Shown here: positions 47,594 through 59,005 of the stretch, piece by piece | How the letters are laid out: every line of letters begins with the position of its first letter | Numbering within the stretch: the stretch's first letter is position 1 | Assembly: GCF_030272615.1 (NCBI RefSeq) | Contig: NC_081409.1 | Location: 22,448,260 to 22,512,259, forward strand | Origin: Cryptomeria japonica | Lineage: Eukaryota; Streptophyta; Pinopsida; Cupressales; Cupressaceae | Direction of reading: 5' to 3' | Length of the DNA stretch: 64,000 nt | Notes under the pieces: model-generated | What the model was told of the DNA's origin: nothing | The model's input: the letters and a program-made list of their open reading frames with translations, nothing else | Databases searched by the model: none | Position numbers and translations under genes: made by a program

Positions 47594-48560
47594 GTGTATA
47601 ACTACACTGTAAATCACCTGTATGATGCCAGTGAACAAATTGCAACTATCACCTTCAAAAATCCCACCTCAAATTGCAATGTTGTTACACATCGTGGCAA
47701 GGTCACCATAAAGGCAGCTCCACAAGGCACCACCTCCATCCCAAAGCAGTACAATCTTGTGGAACAATTAGACAAAACCCCTGCACTTATATCCATTTTG
47801 GAGCTTTTGCGTCTGTCGCCCTCTCATAAAACTATTTTGGATCAAGCACTCCAAGAAGCGTCAGTCCCCGCAAATCTAAATACGGACCAATTTCAAGCCA
47901 TGGTTGGAAATCTAAAGTCCTCACCTTGTCTCACTTTTTCCGAAAGTGACAACTCTTCTTTCCAACAACCTCATAATGCTTCGCTACACATTGAAGGCTT
48001 TATCAACCAACACAGGATCAAGCGAGTCTTGATCGATAATGGAGCAGGCCTAAACATTTGCACACTACAGTTGGTCACAGCATTGGGATATGCAATAGAA
48101 TCAGTGGATCCTCGCAAGAAGATCACCATCAAGGCCTATGATGATGCAGAGCGTTCATCCAAAGGAGCTGTGGTACTATCAATCCGAGTAGGCCCCGTGG
48201 TAAAGCACACCATTTGTCAGGTTCTGGACCTTCCTCTGCCATATAATCTATTGTTAGGAATACCTTAGATACATGCCATGCAAGCCGTTCCATCTACCTA
48301 CCATCAATGTATCAAGTTCCCACATAATGGTGTAGAGATCACAATCCTGGGCGATGCAAATCCCTTTGCATTTTGCCATAATATCAACCATCAACCAGAG
48401 ATTACTGTTCCTAATAATAGGGAAGCCATTTCCTCCACATCATATGTAAGTCCCGCCTCTCTTGCCAGTTTGAACACCACTATGCCCAAGCAAGAAAAGC
48501 TTAAAATGAAGGTAGCAGAGGAAGGTCCTGGAGAATATAACTTGAGTCAGCTCTTTTGTG
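47594..48560 (+). pseudogene. Element F aspartic protease region
   Basis: Continues the gag frame. The catalytic motif is IDNGAGLNI (48026-48052), a variant of the D-S/T-G-A motif as often seen in the Tat lineage. The flap-side segment and LLLGIP follow, then a TAG at 48266 in place of a Trp codon (family consensus G-x-P-W-x). The frame shifts near 48560. The enzyme would cleave the polyprotein during particle maturation. Confidence 0.8.
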
Positions 48561-50094
48561 TGGGATGCCCACTTCTCCTAGAACACATGGTAAACCACAG
48601 CAATTACTCCAGCAACCACTAATCACGCCTGCATGTGCCCTAACGCCTTTCATCCTTGGAAAGAGTCAAGAGGAAGAGACAGAAGATGAGGACCTGGCGG
48701 AATGGATCTATAAGGATCCCATCACCACTGCCATACCACGAGTTACACTTCCTACGGACCAGTATGGCAAAGGTCTCCTCATTATGCAACGAATGGGGTA
48801 TGATGGTCAGAGTGCTTTGGGATATTGCAAACAAGGGCGACATGAACCTCTACTACCAGAATTCAAACCCAAAGGTAATACAGGCCTTGGCTTTGAAAAA
48901 GAGATCCTTCCTAAACTCAGATTCAAAGGAAAACCCAGCAAACCATTTTGTCCACCTACTGCAAAGAGGACACCTTTTATAATTAAGGCACCATCAAGCA
49001 CCATCCCAACTGCCCCATTGAGGCTCAAAACCCCAACACAACTATCACCAATACCAATCATCCCACCAAGAAAACCAGTAATCCCATCAATAGTAGCATT
49101 AGCAATAGCAACTGTATCAGAACCCGCAGCAACATCTATGGCGTTAGTAGTTCCAGCAGAAGCCACTGAGTCACCATTACCAATACTTCCAGTAACAAAT
49201 CCTTTCATCCCTATCAAACTTCCTGCCACATCGATTACTACAAAGATACATAAACCAATCACACCTGCCGTGTTTAACTCTAAAGACATCCCAGTATGGT
49301 ATAGCAATCGGATGCTGGAAAGTGATTCAGAGACCGACTCACATGAGTGGGAATTTGATTTTGTACAGCTTAATACTTCAGATGAGGAAGACACATCACC
49401 ACCTCCACCACGCAAAGACATCCCTGTTTACGGAGAAGCACAGATACAGACCACTTGGGTTCCTGAGCTGGAAACATCTTCCACAGACCCTACGTCTCAT
49501 CCTACGCCTGATTCTGACAGGGAAAGTACCATCAACGACCTTCACCACATTGTCTTAACCCTCACTGATACCTCTAACGAACTTAACCTAGTCGATGAAG
49601 TAATGCCCATTGTCCACCCTGAACTCATCGAATGGAACCAACCAAATCCCCCATGTCTTGACTTCTTCCAAAATGATGAGGCTATCATTGACTTTTTGGA
49701 ATTAAGGGATAACCTACCAAGCGGGGATCACAAAGCTGGATTTTCCATTGAACTTAATAGCGCAACATACTTTGGGGCAGATGCCAAACCTTTCTGCTGC
49801 AAAAATATAACAATAAAACATGGATCTTTCAGTGAAAACCACACTGTGGCACTGTTTGATCCGACAAAAGTAAAAAGAAAGAGCGCATCCAATGGTGAAA
49901 ACCTCTCTAAGGCGCCCGAGGATGAAGGGTTTGACATTCTCCCTGATAATACACAACAGGAACGATCAACAATTCTCATCGAGGAAACCAAAGAATACAA
50001 TGTGGGGAATCTTGAAAATCCTCATATCATACATCTGGCATCTCTTCTCACTCCAGAGGAACAGCCTAAATTTATAGAGTTCTTCCAGAAGCGT
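48560..50094 (+). CDS. Element F connector with G-patch-like segment between protease and RT
   Basis: The open frame runs to TAG 50095. At 48768-48895 it has a G-patch-like stretch: MQRMGYDGQSALG, then QGRHEPL and GNTGLGF, i.e. the glycine/aromatic spacing hxxMGaxxGxGLG with one Gly replaced by Ala. A Pro/Ile/Thr-rich region (about 48960-49270) and an acidic region (49320-49640) follow, then a segment shared with element E just before RT. G-patch modules bind nucleic acid or helicases and occur C-terminal to the protease in betaretroviruses. Its role here is unknown. Confidence 0.6.
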
Positions 50095-50124
50095 TAGATC
50101 AACTTCGCATGGTCATATGCAGAC

Positions 50125-51213
50125 ATGCTTGGGCTTGATCCTGATTTAGTCATGCATCACCTCACCATAGCAGAAGGAGCCAAACCTGTCAAGCAGAAGC
50201 TTCGTAAGATGCATCCCCAGATTGCAGTGCTAGTCAAAACAGAACTCAAGAAACTCCTGGATGTTGGTTTCATTAGACCAATTGATTATGCAGAATGGAT
50301 CTCCAACATCGTGCCAGTTGGCAAACCAAAAGGGGGCATCCGCATTTGTACCAACTTCAGAGATCTAAATAAGGCTTGTCCTAAGGATGATTTCCCCCTG
50401 CCAAATATCGACATCATAGTGGATCTAACAGCAGGACATGCCATGCTTTCACTCATGGATGGCTTTTCAGGATACAATCAAATAAAGATCGCACCAGAGG
50501 ACCAACATAAGACAGCCTTCACATGTCCATGGGGCACATATTGCTGGAATGTAATGCCTTTTGGTCTCAAGAATGCAGGAGCGACCTATCAAAGAGCAAT
50601 AACCACCATCTTCCATGACATGATGCATACCATGATGGAAGATTATGTGGATGACTTACTAGCAAAATCACTCACTAGAGAAGGTCATTTGGACATATTA
50701 GGGAGAATCTTTGATAGACTGGAACAATACCATGTTCGACTCAACCCAAAGAAATGTGTCTTTGGAGTAACCTCCGGGAAACTTCTAGGATACATTGTCT
50801 CAAGCAAAGGCATTGAGGTCGATCCAGCAAAGGTTAAGGCAATCATGGACATGCCACCTCCAAAGAATATCAGTCAGCTAAGAACACTACAAGGACGGAT
50901 TCAATCCATCCGCAGATTCATTGCACAATTGGTTGATAAGTGTCACCCATTTACACATCTGCTACACAAGAACATCCGCTTTCAGTGGGATGCCCGATGC
51001 CAACAAGCATTTCAGACGCTTAAAAGCTATCTCATGAATCCACCATTGTTGATACCACCAGATCCAAGTAGACCGTTGTTACTCTATATCTCAGCAACCA
51101 GTACAGCATTGGGTGTACTACTGGCACAAGATAATGCAGAAGGAAAAGAGTGTGTTGTATACTACATCTCTCGCACACTGGTGGGCTATGAACTCAATTA
51201 CACACCTGTTGAG
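50125..51213 (+). pseudogene. Element F reverse transcriptase and first RNase H
   Basis: RT of Ty3/gypsy type: KLRKMHPQIAVLVKTELKK, GFIRPIDYAEWISN, FRDLNKACPKDDFPLP, LMDGFSGYNQI, MPFGLKNAGATYQ and an intact catalytic YVDD at 50644-50655. The connection/RNase H follows (LRTLQGRIQSIRRFIAQL ... LYISATSTALGVLLAQ). The frame ends in TGA at 51214 inside the RNase H domain, just after NYTPVE, where the family continues with the ACLAV segment. The RT domain itself is open. It copies element RNA to DNA in the particle. Confidence 0.92.
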
Positions 51214-51249
51214 TGAGCTTGCCTAGCAGTAATCTTAGCAGCCACTAAA

Positions 51250-51858
51250 TTGAGGCACTATCTATTGACACACAAGGTACAACTCATTGCAAAGATTGAT
51301 CCACTCAAGTATTTACTCAGCAAAGCAGCATTGACAGGTCGCTTGGCCAAATGGGTGATGATTCTAAGTGAATTTGACATTGAGTATGTAGACCGTAAAG
51401 CTATCAAAGGTCAAGTTATTGCAGATCAGTTGGCCGATGCACCACTCACAGGCAATCATCCTCTTATTTCCAATTTTCCAGATGAAGAGATATTCATGAT
51501 CACAACAACACAACCATGGAAACTATATTTTGATGGGTCATACACTAGGCACGGCTCGGGGGCAGGCATTCTGTTTATCACACCTCAAGGTGATAGCATC
51601 CTGAAGTCTTACAGGCTCACATTTCCATGCACAAGCAACATAGCAGAGTATGAGGCCTTGATCACAGGACTCAGGTTAGCCATACAATGGAAATTACAAG
51701 AACTGCAAGTATATGGCGATTCCCAACTAGTCATTCGACAAGCAACAGATGAATATCAGACCAAGGATGATAAAATCATGCCATATAAGCAAATGGTGGA
51801 CACTTTAAAGACATCATTTACTACTATCACTTTTGAGCAGATACCAAGAGATCAGAAT
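51250..51858 (+). pseudogene. Element F second (archaeal-type) RNase H
   Basis: After the end of the first RNase H (LRHYLLTHKVQLIAK...DPLKYLLSK), a linker leads to a second RNase H domain from about 51516: LYFDGSYTRHGSGAGIL, then E in AEYEALITGLRLA and D in VYGDSQLVI. The set D-E-D is visible. A second, archaeal-like RNase H after the retroviral one is a known feature of plant Tat elements. It ends in TGA at 51859, one transition from an Arg codon. Confidence 0.85.
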
Positions 51859-51873
51859 TGAGCTGCTGACGCT

Positions 51874-53268
51874 ATGGCTACCATCGCATCTCTCCTAGAT
51901 CTTCCACAGAATTCAACACGCTACGAGTTCTTGGTAGAACAACTTTGGATCCCCGCTTATGATATCCCCGAATCCGAAATGATATGTCACCTTGTTGGTT
52001 CTGAATCCCCATGGTATGGTGAGTTCTACACCTATCTTCGCGATCATACCCTTCCTCCCAACCAATCGAATAACCAACGAAAAACCTTCATTCGCCAAAC
52101 TGCTCGATATACCATTATTGCTGAAACCCTATACCGACGTGGTCTTGATAGTACTCTCCTTCAATTTCTGGAACAAGATGACATAACAAAGGCTTTGGAA
52201 GAGGTACATGAAGGAATTTGCGGGACTCATTCAAGTGGTCCATCACTAGCCAAAAAGATCATGCGAGCTGGATACTATTGGCCATCTATGGAAAAGGATT
52301 CCTACTACTTTGTCAGAAAATGCAAGAAATGTCAAGTTCATGGCGACCTGATACATGCACCAGCTCAGGAACTGCAACCAATCACGACACCATGGCCTTT
52401 CTGTCAATGGGGCCTTGACCTTGTGGGTAAGATTCATCCATCTTCATCCAATGGCCATAAATTCATTATTACCGCCACTGAATACTTCACAAAGTGGATC
52501 AAAGCTGTTCCACTTACCCAAGTCACCGGCAAGCAGATCGCCTCATTCATCCTCAACTACATCATCTACCGGTATGGTGTACCCATGTCCATTGTCACAG
52601 ATAATGGTCTTCCTTTCAAAAATCAGGATGTCCGTGAACTTTGTGAGAAATTTCATATCCAACACCGCTTTTCCACCCCCTATTACCCACAAGGCAATGG
52701 TCAGGCCAAAGCATCCAATAAAAACATATTGAGGATCCTAAAGAAAACAGTCAATGATGCCGGCCGTGATTGGCATGTTCAACTCAATCCAACACTATGG
52801 GCATATCGAACTAGCATTCGAACCCCTACAGGTGCAACTCCTTATTCATTGGTCTATGGTGCAGAAGCTATCTTGCCTATTGAGGTCGAGATACCATCAT
52901 TACGGGTTTCCTTGCACAATCTCATCGATGATGAAGCCTACAGAGTATCCCGTCTTTAGGACTTAGAGTTACTTGATGAGAAACAACAAGTTGCATACAA
53001 TCACCTCAAAGCCTATCAGCAGCGCATGAGCAGAAGTTACAATCACCGAGTTAGACCTTGTACATTTGAGGTAGGTGATCTTGTTCTATGAGAGAATCCT
53101 CGCAACCAACCAAACTGAGAACATCAGGGCAAGTTTGAATCAAACTGGCTGGGCCCATATGTTGTCACTGCTGTGTTCGGGTCCGGGGCATATCAGTTGG
53201 CTACATCAGAAGGAGAACCGCTTGCAGATCCAATCAACAACATGCACCTCAAACGGTTTTATACCTAA
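51874..53268 (+). pseudogene. Element F integrase, catalytic Glu replaced by Lys
   Basis: The zinc-binding region (H...H, CKKCQVHG; 52200-52345) is followed by the core TPWPFCQWGLDLVGKIHP (first D at about 52413), then IVTDNG (second D, 52600-52602). Exactly 35 residues later the codon at 52708-52710 is AAA (Lys) in GQAKASNK, where the DD35E glutamate is expected. Element E keeps a Glu codon at this place. The C-terminal region (GPYVVTAVFGSGAYQL ... LKRFYT) continues to about 53268 with stops at 52957, 53089 and 53116. The core reading frame is otherwise open. No chromodomain is seen. Confidence 0.88.
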
Positions 53269-53269
53269 G

Positions 53270-55842
53270 CTGTACAGAGCATCAGGCTCCCCTACATACC
53301 AGAAAATACCAAAAACATTCAGAAAAATGTCCTGAAGAAAATACAAAAAACATTAAAAAAAGTAAAGAAAAATCATGCATCCAAACGGTGAACAACCACT
53401 CCAGTGGCACCTTGGGTAAGTACAGTGGTAAAAACCTGGCAAATAGGCGCCACTCGTAAAGGCTATGGCTCCATTGTCTTTCAGACTTGTTGCGATCACA
53501 TCTACTTCATACATACATCCATCCATCCGAAAAACCATGGCTTGTTATTTCTCTGCAATTATGATAAATACTTCATGCATCTTGCGTCCCGCTTCTTCAT
53601 AAGTCATGTCTAAAACTGGGGGCAATGCCTTTAAATTATTGATGGAAGTGGATTCTACATTGTCTTATGATTCATTCAGTTCTTCATTCAAACAATCATC
53701 AAAAATCCAAAAACATTCAAAAACAATTCAAAATCCAAAAACATCGACAAAACCATTGAAAAATCACACAAAAACATGGCAACACATTGTACATACTCAT
53801 CCATGCAGATACCAAAACAAGCATTGATAAAATACTCACAAAATGACCACTTACCAAACGACCACACAATCCACATCAACAATCAAACTGTCTTCAACAA
53901 GGATGCATCCTTCCTTACCAAAACAAAGACAAAGATGACTTTTTCTTTGACAAGAAAATTATGTTAAGCTATCAAATACTTGGTTGATTAGTGAGTACAA
54001 TCGTTTGTTTATCTGTATCGGCATCTTTCAGCATTGTTTTGTATCATTTGCACATTACTTACGATGAAGTTCTGGGGCATGTACTAATGGTGTCTACGTG
54101 GGAAGTTCACTAAGCTATGTGATCATAGGCAAAAATACAATCATAGATCACTACGGCTTGCTGACTACAACGTATACCTCGACCATATGGGCATGAACCA
54201 TTACCAAGGATCCATATTCTTTATTCTTTATGTATATACTATTTGTTTGTAGGTACAATGCTCTTCCTTTGGTTCCTCCTACCTCATCCAAACTGGATAA
54301 AGGTTTTTATCTCTTAGTACGATATGCACTTGTCTTAGGATATGATCAACCTAAGATCAAGGAGGACGATCCAAGTCATGCATGAAGGTAGATAATCCTT
54401 GTCTATTCCACAAGCAATACTCTGGTCGACTTGATCCCTTATATCAAGTCACTTGTATTAACTTGCTATATAAAAATCCATGAAAGGAATACTCAGGTCA
54501 TCTTGAATCATTATGTCAAGTTGCTTGTATTATCTTCCAACATTTTAAAGCTCAATGATGAAAATAGAGCACTATGGATCGTCATTTCATCTCATCTGTT
54601 TATATATTGCATTCCGTTGCATATCACCCATCCATTCATTCATTCATATATGTAGGATCTACATGCGAAAATGACCAATAAAAACTAGTCTTGGATACAA
54701 TCATGATCGAGTACTCTGATACATCATCAATGCATCACGCAAAGTCTTCCAAACCTTGCATTCCTCATAATCATATCATACTCACATTTAGTTGCATCTT
54801 GCATTACACATTTAGTTGCATCTTGCATTAAAGATTTAGTTGCATCTTGCCTTAAAAATTTAGTTATATCTTGTATTAAACATTCATGTCATTTTTTTTT
54901 TTTTCGTTTTCTTGACATTTGTTTTCATGAATCATTTTGCATCATTGCATTAATCATAAATAGGTCGCTTTATTCGTAGGATTAAATTGTCTTTGACTAT
55001 ATTTAGTCCTTTACTAAACATTCATATCATGTCAATTATCCATCATCATTTCATTATCCCTTATCATTTATCATTGCATACATTCATAATTAAAACATTG
55101 CATTTATTCATCCAGTTATTAAAGTATTTTCTTATGCTCATTTTAGGATTCATTTCACATCGCATTCATTATCCTCTTTTTAATTGCATTAAGGTGCAGT
55201 TATTACAAATATTAGTAATAGTATCATCACACTTTCATATTTAAAAGCATTTTAGATTCATAAATCCATTTGTTTACAAAACATTGGTTCATACCATTTC
55301 ATATATCCATTATGCATATGAATTCATTTAACACATGATTATATAAACATTTGTACTTTGTATTTTGTTTATCCATATTGCATTCATTTGACAAACATCT
55401 AGATGCATATTCATACATAACATCATTCATTCAAACCATTACATTTACATCATCGCATAAATTATCATTACATAGGAAACATCAAAAACCTGTTCATAAA
55501 ATCATCATAAGCATACATCATCATCATGGCATTACATACATAAAGCATTGCATCAAACAAATCAAAACCATACATATATAAACCTGCATTCATATGTCAA
55601 TATCCAACATCATACATCATCATAAAAACATGCATATAGGAAACATCTCATCAAATGCATACATATACACATATCCATCTAAGCAATAAATCATCATGAT
55701 GCATAAACATCCATACATAACTCAAATGCATATCATCAAAATATGGGATCTCCTCATAAATATCATCTCATATATCAGAGTACAAAGATGTCTACAAAAT
55801 CAGCTACCAAAAGCCATCCAAGATATAGTCCATAAATAAACA
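53270..55842 (+). other. Non-coding stretch between pol and the antisense gene of element F
   Basis: About 2.6 kb without a supportable gene. It contains A-rich spacers with repeated caaaaacattc words (53690-53760), a 24-bp tandem repeat (54783-54878) and a CAT/ATA-rich low-complexity region (about 54890-55720). Confidence 0.6.
54783..54878 (+). repeat. 24-bp tandem repeat, four copies (element F)
   Basis: The unit cacatttagttgcatcttgc plus atta occurs four times head to tail; the last two copies carry 2-5 changes. Confidence 0.8.
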
Positions 55843-55849
55843 ATGATAC

Positions 55850-57890
55850 AATATATATGCAAAATGCTCTCTCAAATGCCGCTCTGGCTAGATGCTATAC
55901 CACCACCACCACCTCTACCTGCTCCACCACTGGTGCCTGCACCACCTGATCCATCTCTCCGTGGAGGCCTCATCGAACCCCCACTCCCTACTGCATCCCC
56001 TGATCTCTCCTGCCGTAGAGGACCCATCACACCCCCACTACTCTGTACCCTCTGTGATCACTCTGATCTGGCCTGCCGCATCTGCGAATAGCTGAGAGCT
56101 TGCTAGCTAACTGGTACAACCTGCTCATATAAGCCTCGCCAGTAATCTATCTCCGCCTGCGCTTGCCGCATCTCCCTCATCACCTCCCCTGTAGGACCTT
56201 GTGCTCCTACTCCCATCCGAACCCTCTCCTACAGCTCGGCAAATCTCTCCACCGCAGTATCTCTCTCCTACAGCACCATCGTCAGCTCTGACTCACGTGC
56301 AAATAGCTGCACATCCCTAGCTGCTACCTCCTCCTCTAATCTCTCTATCCGGGTCTGCAAATAAACTATCATATGATCCCGCAGATCTCCAGTCGCTCCC
56401 TCTCCCGTGTCCATCGCTGCCTCACCTGTATCACCCTCTCCAATAGGTCCCTCCCTTGCACCACCCTCTCCAGCAATACCCTCTCCTCTATCCATCGGGA
56501 CCTCTCTCTCCATCCCCCTCCCACTCAGCTGCACTCCTCCCTGCATCAAAGGTCCCTGTGATATCTGCAGTGGTAGTCCACCTCTCCCTCTCCGCTGCCT
56601 CGGCATCCCCAACCCACCTCCTCCTCCACCACCTCCATCTCCTCCTCCTCCTCCCCCACCTCCTCCTCCTCCTCCTCCTCCTCGACCTCCTTCTCTCCGT
56701 CTCCGTCCCCTCTCATCCTCAAATGCTGGGATCGGCTCTGCCGGGTCTGATATCCGTCGGATCGGGTGTGCCGCTCGGTACTTGGTATACTCCTCTATAA
56801 CCCTTGCATCAACGACCCTCGGTCGTAGGTCCCATGCCCTCACTTGCAGTGTCCAAAACTCTGCCAGTGCCTAATCATATGGTAGTACTGGACCCCATGC
56901 ATACTGCTCCCGAATCACCCGTGCATACTCCCCTGATCCGCTAGGCAGTCCCTGCTGCCATCCAAACTGCCTCATCACTCGTCCCGACACCTATCTCTCC
57001 ACATGATACGAGGTCCTCCCAATGAGGAATCGGGTTATGAACATATAAGGTAGTGCCTCTGCGTCATCCTCCCATGGCTCACACTCCAAGTATGGCCGCC
57101 ATATCACTGCATCTAAGTCATCCAATGCCCGCCGCCACCACTCTAACTTCCCCAAGTGGGGCTGACTCATCATGCCACTGTACATAAACATGTATGGCTG
57201 ATCCACTGCACGAAATCTAAGGCTCACCGGTCGGGTCACTGGTAGGTGCTCCCAAGCCCACACATGCAGCAGCATCATGCCCACTGCTAGAGAACCCCTC
57301 CCTCGGTACACTACCTCGTGGAGCTCCTGATACATGTGCGCTAGCACGCACGGCCCCCATGCAAATCAGGTCCCCTCAGTCATCATCATCTCTATCACCT
57401 GTCCCCATCCCACTGCCAATCCATGTGACCGCCTGTTTGGACACAGAAGTCCTCCCACAATCCCTGACAACACTGCTGGAAGGGGCTCATATAGTGCCGC
57501 TACATCCTCCCATGCGATCGAGCCATCGTCAATATATACATCCTCATCAAAAATCCTCTGACATGAAAGCGTCCCCCAGGATCTGTCATATGTGACCAGC
57601 TCTCCTCGAATCGAAATCTGAAGGATGCGCCACACGTCCTCCAAGGTCACAGTCATCTCTCCCTGTGCCAAATGAAATGTGCACGTCTCACTGTGCCATC
57701 GCTCTGCCAATGCTGTAATCAAGTCGTGATTCATTCGAATCACCGGCTTGTGCATCACCTCGTAGAGGCCAGTAGCTGCAATATAGTCTATCTCCGCCTG
57801 TGTCAATCGGTCCCGCAACCCCTGTGTCGCAGGATGACGCTCGCGTAACTGCAACATGCGCAGATCCTCCTCCACATAGACATTCATCAA
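55850..57890 (-). pseudogene. Antisense plant mobile domain (PMD) protein gene of element F
   Basis: One minus-strand frame of about 680 codons from ATG 57890, broken by TGA at 57366 and TAG codons near 56991, 56875, 56270 and 56235, each one transition from Arg or Gln. It starts with YVEEDLRMLQLRERHPATQG, then the PMD core: W-H-S-E-T-C-T-F-H-L...GEMTVTLEDVWRIL (57655-57600), a helical part with LLHVWAWEHLPV (about 57270-57235) and the family signature VMRQFGW (56958-56975). A Gly tract (56617-56687), a Gly/Glu/Arg repeat region, a coiled coil (IERLEEEVAARD) and the WRGLYEQVVP motif follow. PMD proteins (MAIN/MAIL family in Arabidopsis) act in gene silencing and genome stability, and related domains are known in plant transposons. 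A role in regulating the element or host silencing is inference. Confidence 0.8.
56617..56687 (-). repeat. Poly-Gly-coding trinucleotide tract in the PMD gene
   Basis: On the plus strand this is a run of cctcctcctcc with few interruptions. The antisense protein reads almost pure Gly with one Asp. It is prone to slippage, yet the frame is kept on both sides. Confidence 0.8.
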
Positions 57891-58155
57891 TCACCATCAG
57901 TTGTTTTGTTTTCAAACTTTCTTAAGTTTAAACCTAGACTATCATCAGATACTTTGATCAAGTATCTTCGGGTCTCAACAGGTAAGCAATCATGGCCACC
58001 TAGACTTCAACAGGCATTTATCCTAACAAATGACCTAAGTCTCATCGAACTACTATGGTTCAAAACAACTCCCACTTCACCTCGCCATCCATCAATCATT
58101 GACATCAGGAGATTTATTTTGTCCAACACTGGGGCATCTCTTTATCCTAAGGCAA

Positions 58156-58447
58156 AAGCGCTATTTTTAACAATAGCGCTACAACCCTAGCAAAAGCACT
58201 CAAAAAGCTACACAAAAGCGCTACAAAAACAAAAGCGCTGAACCAGCCATACAATAGCGCTATTTAACATCAATAGTGCTCAATTAACCATACAATAGCA
58301 CTACTTAGTCCAAAGCGCTAATACTTGCATGCAATAGCACTAATCAACACAAAAGCGCTTAAACAAGAGCACAATAGCGCCATTGCAGCACAATAGCGCT
58401 AGTTTATGGAGCAAAAGCGCCAAAACCAGAGTTCCAGCGCTCTTGCT
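58156..58447 (-). repeat. Antisense-leader cluster of AGCGCT motifs (element F)
   Basis: About 16 copies in ~290 bp of caatAGCGCTa or aaaAGCGCTa (variants AGCACT, AGTGCT, AGCGCC) on the plus strand, i.e. tAGCGCTattg and AGCGCTttt on the minus strand. They lie between the candidate antisense TATA box (58689) and the PMD start (57890). The motif and its orientation relative to transcription equal those of the sense leader cluster. Confidence 0.8.
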
Positions 58448-58686
58448 CTGACTGGACTTGGACTCAGCTAAAAACCTATCAAACATACATGAAAATTGAG
58501 TTTTCGAATTTGTGTACCGTTGGTCCGTAGTCCTCTGGGCGCTGGAACCGTCAGACTCGCTCGAATCTGTGCTTGGTGATCGGAATCGGCATAGTAGCTC
58601 CTCCTTGCTCCTCCAAATGTCACTATTAGAGCTCTCGTTTTCAACTGGTCGCGGTCACAAATGATCCTGTTTTCACCCCTTTCACC

Positions 58687-58700
58687 CCATTTATACCCTT
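58687..58700 (-). promoter_or_regulatory. Candidate antisense TATA box of element F
   Basis: The minus strand reads GGGTATAAATGGGG, about 0.31 kb inside the 3' LTR boundary, about 240 bp before the AGCGCT cluster and 0.8 kb before the PMD start. It corresponds in place to the candidate in element A. Function is inferred. Confidence 0.45.
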
Positions 58701-58992
58701 CGTAGGTCACCGTAACTTCGCCCCGCTCATCGCCGTGGTCCCCGTGAACTTCCCGAGCCCCCCATTTCTCCATGTTTCCCCCGATTTCTTCTATTTTTCA
58801 CTAGTATATCTAATTTCTTCTCTTCTACCACCCTGCCAATTTTCATTCTTTTTCGAGAGATCGCCTGATTTTTCGAAATTTTTCGGCCCATCTCTCGAGG
58901 GGGCATACCACCCATAAAATTCACATTTTATGGGGCATTTCTTCACACCCATTTTTCTTTCTTTGAAACGACACGATAAACCGCACCATCTC

Positions 58993-59005
58993 AAAGAGGG
59001 ACAAA
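58993..59005 (+). promoter_or_regulatory. Polypurine tract of element F
   Basis: aaagagggacaaa directly before the 3' LTR start TGTAGTC. Confidence 0.85.

Noticed and set aside
48807-49421. 204-codon minus-strand frame inside F
   Set aside because: It lies opposite the open connector of the F polyprotein, is Gly/Val/Ile-rich by complement and has no motif.
55843-56874. Several plus-strand Pro/Ser-rich frames
   Set aside because: They are shadows of the antisense PMD gene; the minus-strand frame has domain motifs and conserved order with element A.
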